Shown here piece after piece: positions 8,278 through 18,599 of a stretch of DNA of 64,000 nucleotides (position 1 is the first letter of the stretch; every line of letters begins with the position of its first letter). Location: NCBI RefSeq assembly GCF_005145045.1, contig NZ_CP039691.1, positions 2,182,001 through 2,246,000 of the forward strand. Direction: 5' to 3'. The position numbers and the translations under genes were made by a program. This DNA is from Agrobacterium larrymoorei. GTDB taxonomy: Bacteria; Pseudomonadota; Alphaproteobacteria; Rhizobiales; Rhizobiaceae. The notes beneath the pieces are model-generated. The model searched no databases. It had not been told where the DNA came from and worked only from the letters and a program-made list of their open reading frames with translations.

Positions 8278-9216
8278 CTAGCCTTGAGGTGTCGAGGCTT
8301 TTCTTGCAGCCTTGCGCTGCAGGCCGAGCTGATGCTCCCGGAAGATGATAAAGATGCCCGCACAAATGACGATGGAGGTGCCGATCAGCATCGTAATCGT
8401 CGGCACATCACCGAAGAGAAAATAGGAAACGCAGATACCGAGCAGGATGGAGCTGTATTCGAACGGCGCGATGGTCGACACTTCCGCGTGCCTGTAACTT
8501 TCCGTCAGCAGGATTTGAGCGATGCCGCCCGCAATGCCCGATGAGATGAGAAGCACTGCCTGCTTAAGGCTTAACCACTCCCAGCCGAAGGGCATGCTGA
8601 TTGCGGAAATAAGTGCGCCCGTCAGCGAGAAATACAGAACGATGGTCGCCGTCTTTTCCGTCACGACCAGTTGGCGCACCTGAACCATGGCAAGGCCACC
8701 CAGGATGGCCCCGGTCAGCACGGCCAGTGCTCCGATGCCTTCAGCCGCGGCAAAACCGCCCTGCTGCAACAATGTCATCTTGGGCCAGAGAATGATGATG
8801 ACGCCGATCATGCCCACCAGCACCGCCGAGCAGCGGTAGATCCGCACCTTCTCGCCCAGCATAAGCGCGGCAAAAACCACGGCCATCAGCGGCGAGGCAT
8901 AGCCGATCGCAATGAACTCCGGCAGCGGCAGCAAGGTCAGCCCGTAAAAACCGCAGATCATGGACAGAATGCCAAGAAAACCGCGTTTGAAATGGCCGAA
9001 CAGATTTTCGGTGTGAAAAGCACTGCGAAGACTGCGCAGCCACATCAGGTAAATAACGATGGGGATGATGGCGAAGGCCGAACGGAAAAAGCTGATCTGT
9101 CCCGCTGGAACATCTGGTCCGGCAGCCTTGATGCAGGTCTGCATCACGAGAAAAAAGGCAACGGATGTCAGCTTGAAACTTATTCCCCGGATGGGGTTGT
9201 AGATGTCGGCACTCAT
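8278..9216 (-). CDS. EamA/DMT-family transporter
   Basis: A 312-residue inner-membrane protein with about ten hydrophobic segments arranged as two five-helix EamA repeats, the normal size for the drug/metabolite transporter superfamily. Repeat ends are marked by 'PEFIAIGYASPLMAVVFAALMLGEKV' -like sequence in the first half and the corresponding 'IAPFEYSSILLGICVSYFLFGD' in the second. The ATG at 9216 (MSADIYNPIRG) places the first membrane segment about 15 residues in; an upstream ATG at 9306 would add 30 Cys-rich residues unlike the family. The substrate cannot be predicted. It is divergent from the chemoreceptor-like gene at 9551. Confidence 0.85.
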   Translation of the reverse strand: MSADIYNPIRGISFKLTSVAFFLVMQTCIKAAGPDVPAGQISFFRSAFAIIPIVIYLMWLRSLRSAFHTENLFGHFKRGFLGILSMICGFYGLTLLPLPEFIAIGYASPLMAVVFAALMLGEKVRIYRCSAVLVGMIGVIIILWPKMTLLQQGGFAAAEGIGALAVLTGAILGGLAMVQVRQLVVTEKTATIVLYFSLTGALISAISMPFGWEWLSLKQAVLLISSGIAGGIAQILLTESYRHAEVSTIAPFEYSSILLGICVSYFLFGDVPTITMLIGTSIVICAGIFIIFREHQLGLQRKAARKASTPQG

Positions 9217-9550
9217 CGGGATTTTAATGATCGAGGTTCGCTGGCGCGGGCCAGTTTCGTTAAACTTTGGACCCGAAGCGCATGCACAGCAGATCGATTG
9301 ACGCAAATCATTAGATCACGCTGAACAGTCTCGGTAAACCGATTATCGATGCACGAGATGCAATTGCTATAACAATGGGCTTAAAGCTTAAAATTAAAGC
9401 AAAGATGAGACTGCAACTTCAAGCAGTGATGTTGAAAGCAATTATTAACCAAGAAGCACTCTACTTTACTACAGTAAATTCGACCCGTTCAAAATCAAAC
9501 TGGCGCGGTTAGTCATTATAATCGATAATAACTTTTAGAGCGGCAATCCT
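9217..9550. other. AT-rich divergent intergenic region
   Basis: 334 bp between the divergent EamA and chemoreceptor-like genes. It contains AT-rich stretches around 9375-9480 that probably hold both promoters. No gene, terminator or clear operator could be assigned. Confidence 0.4.
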
Positions 9551-10663
9551 ATGACCAGCGCAGCACAGGCAATCCAGAAAGGGTCGCTTCCTCCGGCCAC
9601 ACCGCGCACCATGCGCGTGGTTACGGATGGAATGTCCAACGATCTCAAGCGGTTCAGCAAGGATAACAGCCACATCGTCAAGCAGATCAGGCTCCTGGCC
9701 ATCAATGCCCTGATCGAGGCGGCCAGAGCGGGTGATGCAGGAAAAGGTTTCTCCGTCGTCGCCAACGAAGTGCAGCGGCTGGCGCAGATCGCGTCCGATA
9801 TTTCTTCCACTTTCGAGCATAATGTGCTCAGCCGCATCGGTCTCAGCCGGGATATGGCTGAGGCGCTGGTGGAGGAGATGGAGGGTGTGCGCCTGATGGA
9901 CACCGCTCAGACGCTGGTGCAACTCATCGTGCGCAACCTCTTCGAACGCACGGCCGATGTGCGCTGGTGGGCAACGGATACGGCTCTGTGGCAGGCCTTG
10001 CAGCAGCCGAATGAGGCGAATGTCGCCTTCGCGTCGGAGCGTCTCGGCGTCATCAACCGTTTCTACACGGTCTATATCGATCTGGTCATGACCGACCTTC
10101 GCGGCAACGTCATCGGCTCCGCCAATCCCCGCTTCCAGCGCAGTCTTCAGGGCCGCAGCCTGAAGCTGGAGCCCTGGTTTATCGCAGCCTCGCAATGCCG
10201 CAGCGGCGATGAATATATTGTCGATCAGGTGAAAAGCAGTCCTTTGCATGATGACCGGGACGTGCTGGTCTATGCCACCGGCATTCGTGAAGACGGCAAA
10301 AATGACGGCCCGCTGGTCGGCACCCTCGGCGTTTATTTCGACTGGCAGGATCAGGGTCGCTCCATCGTGGAGAAGGAAGCCAATCTTCCACCGCAAGTGG
10401 CGCAGCGAACCAAGGTCATGCTGATCGATGGAGACATGCGGGTCATCGCCAGCAACGATCCCGTTCTCCGTTTCTCGCGCTATCCTTTACAGAATCAATC
10501 CGGCGCCATGCGCGGCAGTTATTATGATGGCGCAGGCTCCATCGTCGCCTTCGCCAAGACGCTGGGATATGAGGATTATGACGGCCTAGGCTGGTATGGC
10601 GTGATCGTACAGCAGACGGAAAACGAAGATATTATTCGCGATCTTCTTGGGATGAAGGCGTAA
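9551..10663 (+). CDS. Soluble chemoreceptor-like protein: MCP signalling tip followed by a sensor domain
   Basis: A 370-residue protein with no signal peptide and no membrane segment. Residues 43-80 match the highly conserved hairpin tip of methyl-accepting chemotaxis proteins ('LAINALIEAARAGDAGKGF' then 'VVANEVQRLA'), the part that contacts CheA and CheW. This sits at the N-terminus instead of the usual C-terminus and is much shorter than a full signalling domain. Residues ~110-365 look like a Cache/PAS-type ligand domain ('FYTVYIDLVMTDLRGNVIGS', 'YATGIREDG', 'GTLGVYFDW', 'MLIDGDMRVIASND'). Similar short proteins occur in rhizobia. It may tune chemotaxis arrays from the cytoplasm; this is inference. 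Confidence 0.72.
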   Translation: MTSAAQAIQKGSLPPATPRTMRVVTDGMSNDLKRFSKDNSHIVKQIRLLAINALIEAARAGDAGKGFSVVANEVQRLAQIASDISSTFEHNVLSRIGLSRDMAEALVEEMEGVRLMDTAQTLVQLIVRNLFERTADVRWWATDTALWQALQQPNEANVAFASERLGVINRFYTVYIDLVMTDLRGNVIGSANPRFQRSLQGRSLKLEPWFIAASQCRSGDEYIVDQVKSSPLHDDRDVLVYATGIREDGKNDGPLVGTLGVYFDWQDQGRSIVEKEANLPPQVAQRTKVMLIDGDMRVIASNDPVLRFSRYPLQNQSGAMRGSYYDGAGSIVAFAKTLGYEDYDGLGWYGVIVQQTENEDIIRDLLGMKA

Positions 10664-11031
10664 CAGTGCACGAACATCCAAGACCACAGTCGAAACTATC
10701 ACCGTGAAACCGCTCTTTTGCGAAATCTGCCAGACAAGTTTTGCGGAGAAGCTTCGACTTATATTAAATTGATAACCAAAAGACCGTTTTGGCATAATAT
10801 AGTTCGAGCGCCGCCATAATTTCAGTAATCGTTCAACATTTCATGGAATGATGTGCCAATGCGAGACACATCCGGCGGCGCATGGATACGTATGTCTGGC
10901 AACAACCCTTGAGGACGGCATGTCCTTCGCCTCTCCCATGATGGTGATGCGTATCAACAAGTTTACTTTCAGCCATCGTGTCCGCATGATGGTCAGGCAG
11001 CGGCAGACGCAAGGTTCATTCAGGAATAGTT
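10664..11031. other. Intergenic region upstream of pepN, no gene supported
   Basis: 368 bp between the chemoreceptor-like gene and pepN, AT-rich around 10750-10830. Short frames here run into pepN out of frame and lack coding character. Likely holds the pepN promoter; no boxes assigned. Confidence 0.4.
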
Positions 11032-13680
11032 ATGCGAACAGATACAGGCCAGATTGTTCAACTGGCGGATTATCGCCCAACCGATTTCGTCCTTGAACGG
11101 GTTGACCTCACATTCGAACTTGATCCCACGAATACCAAGGTCGAGGCGCGGCTGATTTTCCATCGCCGTGAAGGCGCCGACAAGGCCGCTCCTTTGGTAT
11201 TGGATGGCGATGAACTGACGCTTTCCAGCGTTCTTCTGGATCAGATCGAAATTCCAGCCGCGCAATATGACGTGACGCCGGATAGCCTGACGATCCGCGA
11301 TCTGCCGGAAGAAACGCCGTTCGAAATCTGCGTCACGAACTACATCAACCCGGAAACCAATACCCAGTTGATGGGTCTTTACCGCACCAATGGCGTTTAT
11401 TGCACGCAGTGCGAGTCCGAAGGCTTCCGCCGCATCACCTATTTCCCGGACCGCCCGGATGTGCTGGCACCCTACACCATCACCATCATTGCCGCGAAGG
11501 AAGGAAACACGTTCCTTCTCTCCAACGGCAATTTCCTCGGCGGTGGCAATTATGACGAGGGCCGTCACTTCGCTGCCTGGTTCGATCCGCATCCGAAGCC
11601 CAGCTACCTCTTCGCGCTTGTCGCAGGTGATCTCGGCCTTGTCGAAGACACCTTCACCACCATGTCGGGCCGTGACGTCGCGCTGAAAATCTACGTCGAA
11701 CATGGCAAAGAGCCGCGCGCGGCCTATGCCATGGATGCGTTGAAACGCTCCATGAAGTGGGACGAAGAGCGCTTCGGTCGCGAATACGACCTCGATATCT
11801 TCATGATCGTCGCTGTGTCCGATTTCAACATGGGCGCGATGGAGAACAAGGGGCTGAACGTCTTCAATGACAAGTATGTTCTGGCCGACCCTGAAACCGC
11901 GACCGATGCCGATTACGCCAATATCGAACGCATCATCGCGCATGAATATTTCCACAACTGGACCGGCAACCGCATCACCTGTCGCGACTGGTTTCAGCTA
12001 TGCCTGAAAGAAGGCCTGACGGTTTATCGCGATCAGGAATTTTCCTCTGATATGCGCTCGCGCGCCGTCAAGCGCATCGCCGATGTGCGTCACCTGAAAT
12101 CGGAACAGTTTCCGGAAGATGGCGGTCCGCTTGCGCATCCGCCGCGCCCGGATAAATATCGCGAAATCAACAACTTCTATACGACGACCGTCTATGAGAA
12201 GGGCGCCGAGATTACCGGCATGATCGCAACGATCCTCGGTGAAGACGGCTTCCGCAAAGGCATGGACCTTTATTTCGAGCGTCACGATGGGCAAGCCGCC
12301 ACGGTGGAAGATTTCGTCAAGTGTTTCGAAGATGCGACCGGTCGCGATCTGAAGCAGTTCTTCCGCTGGTATATTCAGGCTGGAACGCCGCTCGTCAGCG
12401 CTTCGACAACCTATGACGCAGCAACCTCCACCTTCACGCTTTCGCTGGAACAGACCGTTCCGCCGACCCCCGGTCAGAGCAAGAAAGAGCCGCTGCACAT
12501 CCCTCTCTCCACGGCACTCATTCTGGACAATGGCCAGATTGCCGAACCTTCCAAAGTTGAGGGCGGCGAGTTCAAGGATGGTGTTCTGCATCTGACGGAA
12601 CGCAGCCAGACCTTTACCTTCTCAGGCGTATCCTCGCGCCCGGCGCTGTCGCTCAACCGCAGCTTCTCTGCGCCCATCAATCTGCATCTGGAGCAGTCCG
12701 CGGACGATCTCGTGCAGATCGCACGCCATGAGACGGATATGTTCTCCCGCTGGCAGGCGCTTACCGCGCTCGCCATGCCGAACCTCGTCAAGGCAACGCA
12801 GGCCGTTCGTGCAGGAACAGAGGTCACCGTCGATCCGGCCTTCCTTTCCGCATTGATTGAAATTGCCGGTGACGAGCACCTGGAACCGGCCTTCCGCGCG
12901 CAGGCGCTTGCCCTGCCAAGCGAAGGCGACGTGGCCCGTGAAATCGGCAAGGACAATGATCCGGACGCGATCCACAAAGCGCGCAATGCCATCATGCGGG
13001 CAATTGCGACGAGTGGCATCGAAACCTTCAAGGCACTGTTCTCGAACTCCGAGGACACAGGCGCCTACTCGCCGGATGCGACCAGCGCCGGACACCGTTC
13101 TCTGCGCAATATTGCCATGAGCTATCTTTCCTTTGCGGAAGAAACGCCAGCGCGTGCAGCGGAAGCCTATGCCGCCGCCTCAAACATGACCGATCTTGCC
13201 CACGCGCTCAGCGTTCTGACGCAGCGTTTCCCTGAGTCCGCTGAAGCCTCGAATACACTCGGCAGCTTCGAAACCCGCTTTGCCGACAACGCACTCGTCA
13301 TGGACAAATGGTTTGCGCTGCAGGCTGCAATTCCGGGCGATGGTGCGCTTGCGCGCATCAAGTCGCTGATGGCCTCGAAGCACTTCATCGCCACCAATCC
13401 CAACCGCGTGCGGTCGCTCATCGGCACCTTCGCCTTCGGCAATCCAACCGGCTTCAACCGCGCGGATGGCGAGGCCTATAACTTCCTCGCCGAGCAGATC
13501 GTAACCATCGACAAGCGCAATCCGCAGCTCGCTGCGCGCATCCTCACCTCCATGCGCTCCTGGCGTTCGCTGGAGCCCGTTCGTGCCGATCATGCACGTG
13601 CCGCGCTCTCCACCATCGAGCGCTCCTCCGGCCTGTCTACCGACGTGCGTGACATCGTTGAACGGATGCTCAAAGCCTGA
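11032..13680 (+). CDS. pepN: Aminopeptidase N (M1 zinc metallopeptidase)
   Basis: A cytoplasmic broad-specificity aminopeptidase of 882 residues, close to E. coli PepN (870). It releases N-terminal residues during peptide turnover. The substrate-anchoring motif 'GAMEN' is near residue 269. The zinc site is HEYFH starting at H304 with the third ligand Glu in 'LKEGLTVYRDQEF', giving the M1 pattern HExxH-x18-E. The long C-terminal helical region is intact. The start ATG 11032 follows AGGAAT. It is a single-gene unit followed by a GC-rich stem-loop. Confidence 0.97.
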   Translation: MRTDTGQIVQLADYRPTDFVLERVDLTFELDPTNTKVEARLIFHRREGADKAAPLVLDGDELTLSSVLLDQIEIPAAQYDVTPDSLTIRDLPEETPFEICVTNYINPETNTQLMGLYRTNGVYCTQCESEGFRRITYFPDRPDVLAPYTITIIAAKEGNTFLLSNGNFLGGGNYDEGRHFAAWFDPHPKPSYLFALVAGDLGLVEDTFTTMSGRDVALKIYVEHGKEPRAAYAMDALKRSMKWDEERFGREYDLDIFMIVAVSDFNMGAMENKGLNVFNDKYVLADPETATDADYANIERIIAHEYFHNWTGNRITCRDWFQLCLKEGLTVYRDQEFSSDMRSRAVKRIADVRHLKSEQFPEDGGPLAHPPRPDKYREINNFYTTTVYEKGAEITGMIATILGEDGFRKGMDLYFERHDGQAATVEDFVKCFEDATGRDLKQFFRWYIQAGTPLVSASTTYDAATSTFTLSLEQTVPPTPGQSKKEPLHIPLSTALILDNGQIAEPSKVEGGEFKDGVLHLTERSQTFTFSGVSSRPALSLNRSFSAPINLHLEQSADDLVQIARHETDMFSRWQALTALAMPNLVKATQAVRAGTEVTVDPAFLSALIEIAGDEHLEPAFRAQALALPSEGDVAREIGKDNDPDAIHKARNAIMRAIATSGIETFKALFSNSEDTGAYSPDATSAGHRSLRNIAMSYLSFAEETPARAAEAYAAASNMTDLAHALSVLTQRFPESAEASNTLGSFETRFADNALVMDKWFALQAAIPGDGALARIKSLMASKHFIATNPNRVRSLIGTFAFGNPTGFNRADGEAYNFLAEQIVTIDKRNPQLAARILTSMRSWRSLEPVRADHARAALSTIERSSGLSTDVRDIVERMLKA

Positions 13681-13694
13681 CGTAACGTGACCTA

Positions 13695-13717
13695 GGCGGC
13701 CCGCAAAACGGGCCGTC
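13695..13717 (+). terminator. Stem-loop after pepN
   Basis: GGCGGCCCG (13695-13703) pairs with CGGGCCGTC (13709-13717) around CAAAA, 15 bp after the pepN stop. There is no T run directly after it, so it is a weak or factor-assisted terminator. Confidence 0.5.
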
Positions 13718-13754
13718 TACAACCTCAAAAAAAAGGTTGAGTCGGTTCAAAGGG

Positions 13755-13770
13755 TTAAAATTCTTTTAAC
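13755..13770 (+). promoter_or_regulatory. Candidate CtrA-binding box upstream of the PleC-like kinase
   Basis: The sequence reads TTAA, seven bases, TTAAC, an exact match to the alphaproteobacterial CtrA consensus TTAA-N7-TTAAC, about 100 bp upstream of the kinase start. The surrounding bases also form a short hairpin (GGTTAAAA / TTTTAACC). Placement before a kinase of the CtrA pathway makes a functional site plausible. Confidence 0.55.
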
Positions 13771-13867
13771 CTCAAGCTCTGGACAAGGCGAATCGCCTTT
13801 GATTCATTACGTGTAGATTCGAGCGGCGGCGCTTCGAATTTTACACGAGGGACATCAAGGCGGGACA

Positions 13868-16267
<2,400 letters not shown>

Positions 16268-16273
16268 AAAAGC

Positions 16274-17389
16274 TCACCTTGCCCGTAGCGTAATGCGGGT
16301 AAGTTCCGAGGGAATGCCGAGCCGCAGCGCAAAGCCCGGCCACAGCGCAGTGCCGTTGTTCACATAAAGCCGCATGCCGCCAACATCGTAGAAGCCGGAA
16401 ACGAAGCCGTTATTCGGCCCTGCAACCACCTTGTCCAAACCAACGATCATGCCCCCATGGGTATGGCCGGAAAGCTGCGCGGCAATACCCAGCTTCGCGT
16501 TTTCCGCCGCTTGTCTGGGTTGGTGGTCGAGCAGTATAATCGGTGCGCCTGCTGGCGCTCCCCTCACCGCGGCAGCAACATCCGGCACGGGAAAACCCGT
16601 CCTGCTGGACGAGAGATCGGTGACACCCGCGATGACGAGTTCAGCACCGTTGCGCTCGATCACGGCGTGGCTGTTCGCCAGCGTCGTCATGTTGAGGCTC
16701 TGATAATATTTCATCCACTCTTCGTAACCGAAGAAATATTCGTGATTGCCGGGAATGGTGAGCACGCCATCGCGCGCCCTCAGGTCAGCAAGCGGAGCAA
16801 TATCCATCGTACGCGCCTCCACCTTGCCATCGATGAGGTCACCGGTGATGACGATCAGATCGGCATTGAGCGCATTGGTCCTTTCAACAACCTCTCTCGT
16901 CCAGAAGGCGGGAAACAACCGGCTGATATGCAGGTCCGTCAGCTGCACCATCTGGTAGCCATCGAATTCCGGCGATAGCCCCGGAATGGCAATCTCGATA
17001 TCCTTCAACGGCGGAACGCGCAGAGCCTGCGTCACCGCAAAGGCCGAAAACCCGAAGGCAACCGCCGCCATCGCGTATCGAACACCCACGGGCACCAGCG
17101 GAAAATGCCCCTTGAACGGCATCATGATCAGCGACACCACATCGAGCGCGATCTGGAAAACCGCAAGCAGCAGGATGAAACCGAACAGAAGATTGAAGCC
17201 GATGATCAGCGGCCTCGGAAACTCAGGCGAGAATACCGACCCTGAAGAAATGCGGCTGAACAGGTGATACTGCGAAGCTCCCAGAAGAAGAACGGCAAAG
17301 GCGATCTTCAACGACCATATCCATGGCAAAGGCTGAATAAAGCGAGCCGCCACGACCAGCCAGGGAAGTCCAAAAATCAGGTGAAACAT
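16274..17389 (-). CDS. Membrane-anchored metallophosphoesterase
   Basis: A 371-residue protein. Residues 1-135 hold about four membrane segments, and residues ~145-365 a calcineurin-like metallophosphoesterase domain. The metal-binding blocks are present in order: 'LTDLHI', 'ITGDLIDG', 'GNHEYF' and 'SGHTHGG', plus 'LDHQPR'. The architecture matches the YaeI/YkuE-like group, several of which act on lipid-linked phosphates, but the substrate cannot be read here. ATG 17389 is preferred over the TTG directly upstream. It converges on the PleC-like gene with only six bases between stops. Confidence 0.86.
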   Translation of the reverse strand: MFHLIFGLPWLVVAARFIQPLPWIWSLKIAFAVLLLGASQYHLFSRISSGSVFSPEFPRPLIIGFNLLFGFILLLAVFQIALDVVSLIMMPFKGHFPLVPVGVRYAMAAVAFGFSAFAVTQALRVPPLKDIEIAIPGLSPEFDGYQMVQLTDLHISRLFPAFWTREVVERTNALNADLIVITGDLIDGKVEARTMDIAPLADLRARDGVLTIPGNHEYFFGYEEWMKYYQSLNMTTLANSHAVIERNGAELVIAGVTDLSSSRTGFPVPDVAAAVRGAPAGAPIILLDHQPRQAAENAKLGIAAQLSGHTHGGMIVGLDKVVAGPNNGFVSGFYDVGGMRLYVNNGTALWPGFALRLGIPSELTRITLRAR

Positions 17390-18059
17390 CAAGCACTCTC
17401 GTTTTAGCTCTGGCTACGGGTGGGAAAAGCCATCGGATCAATTGCCGAAGCCCGGGATTTGATCCATGCGGAGCTCCATTTCATCAAGTGGTGGGGCTAA
17501 GGCGCGATGCAAAGGGTCACACTGCGCCGGGAAGGATTGACGGCGAGCGTTTCCACTCGTCTCTTCGGCATTGACTGGTGAGTAATGAGTTGGCTTTACC
17601 GAAAAGCTTTATCCTCGCAACACCCTCTACCGTCATCCTCGGCCTTAAGCCACTGCTGTTCGTTTGAGATATGGGGACTTGGTATAGGTATTGATTACAT
17701 TTCGTTTTTTGCACTCTGTACGAACTCGGACTCGCCCGTGCAACGCTTGCTATGAATGTGACAACGGCACTTCCCACGTCCGTCATCCCGGACTTGATCC
17801 GGGATCCAGCCAGACCAAGTCCTTGGTCTGAAAGACTTTCTTTGCCGCGCAGACGCGCGTCGGCTGGACCCCGGCTCAGGGCCGGGGTGACGGGCGGGGG
17901 AACTGTTCTCGCCCCAAAACTACTAACCCAGTTTAAACCGGAAAGTAGTGGGTCAAGCCCCAAGATGACGCCGTGCATCGCGGCGCCTCACATTTTCTTC
18001 GCGAGCAAAGCTTTTCATCGTGCCCGAGGTCAAGAACGCTGCTAGCGATTAACGCCTCC
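17390..18059. other. Gene-free region with mosaic repeats
   Basis: 670 bp without a credible gene. The right half is repeat-derived (see 17781-17969). A fragment at 17630-17672 resembles the 'catcctcggscttgacccact' unit found near the IS4-type element at 47.9 and 49.2 kb. The left part presumably carries the metallophosphoesterase promoter. Confidence 0.5.
17781..17969 (+). repeat. Long mosaic palindromic repeat, copy 1
   Basis: About 189 bp that recur in the same orientation at 49414-49601 with few differences. It is built of small palindromes: CCCGGACTTGATCCGGG, then ACCAAGTCCTTGGT, a GCGCGT dyad, then CCCCGGCTCAGGGCCGGGG, and ends with a TTTAAACCGG unit shared with the flanks of the IS4-type element. 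The organisation is that of rhizobial intergenic mosaic elements. Confidence 0.8.
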
Positions 18060-18461
18060 TCAAGCCGCCGCCTTATTCACATCGTAACAAACAAACGCCA
18101 GCTTGTTGCCATCCGGGTCGCGCAGATAGGCGGCATAGAAGCCCTCGCCGTAATCCGGGCGCAGACCGGGCGCACCCTCATCGGCGCCACCGAGGCCCAT
18201 GCCGATTTCATAAAGCTTGTCGATCTTGCCAGCGCTCTGGATGAGGAACGCCGTCATAACCCCGTTGCCAACATTGGCGCTTTCGCCGTTGAACGGGTAG
18301 CCGGTGGCGAAGCGTGGTGCGTTGGCATCCGCCTTGTCGCCCCAGAAAGCCACCTGCTCATCCTTGAAGCATTGCTTCAGGCCCATTTCGCTGAAAATCG
18401 CGTCGTAAAAAGCAACAGCTCGATCAAGATCTGTCGTGCCGACCATCGTGTAACCAATCAT
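18060..18461 (-). CDS. VOC-family (glyoxalase/bleomycin resistance-like) protein
   Basis: A 133-residue single-domain vicinal-oxygen-chelate protein. The opening 'YTMVGTTDLDRAVAFYDAIF' gives the first beta-alpha unit and 'YAAYLRDPDGNKLAFVCYD' the characteristic final strand block. Family members bind a metal and catalyse isomerisation, epimerisation or ring cleavage, or simply bind ligands; nothing here selects among these. The N-terminal position that usually supplies a metal His is not obvious, so enzymatic activity is uncertain. It is a single gene starting at ATG 18461 with GAAAGAGG upstream. Confidence 0.82.
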   Translation of the reverse strand: MIGYTMVGTTDLDRAVAFYDAIFSEMGLKQCFKDEQVAFWGDKADANAPRFATGYPFNGESANVGNGVMTAFLIQSAGKIDKLYEIGMGLGGADEGAPGLRPDYGEGFYAAYLRDPDGNKLAFVCYDVNKAAA

Positions 18462-18555
18462 TTGAAACCTCTTTCAACAACTAGAACCACTTTAAGATTT
18501 CAGATCGCATCTGCACAACTTGCTGACGTAAAATGCCTGGAGTTTTCCCGGACAA

Positions 18556-18590
18556 AAACGGCGCTACCGGAAATCCCCGGCAGCGCCATT
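18556..18590 (-). terminator. Rho-independent terminator after the PAP2 gene
   Basis: On the minus strand GGCGCTGCCGG pairs with CCGGTAGCGCC and is followed by GTTTTTG, directly beyond the stop at 18600. The stem has a single G-T pair. Confidence 0.75.
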
Positions 18591-18599
18591 TCAAAACGA

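Noticed and set aside
10848..11096. 82-codon frame overlapping the pepN start
   Set aside because: Runs out of frame into pepN, no good ribosome site, Met-rich meaningless composition.
17390..17780. Possible tRNA or rRNA in gene-free DNA
   Set aside because: No cloverleaf, no GGTTCGA-type arm and no CCA end could be found here or elsewhere in the window.
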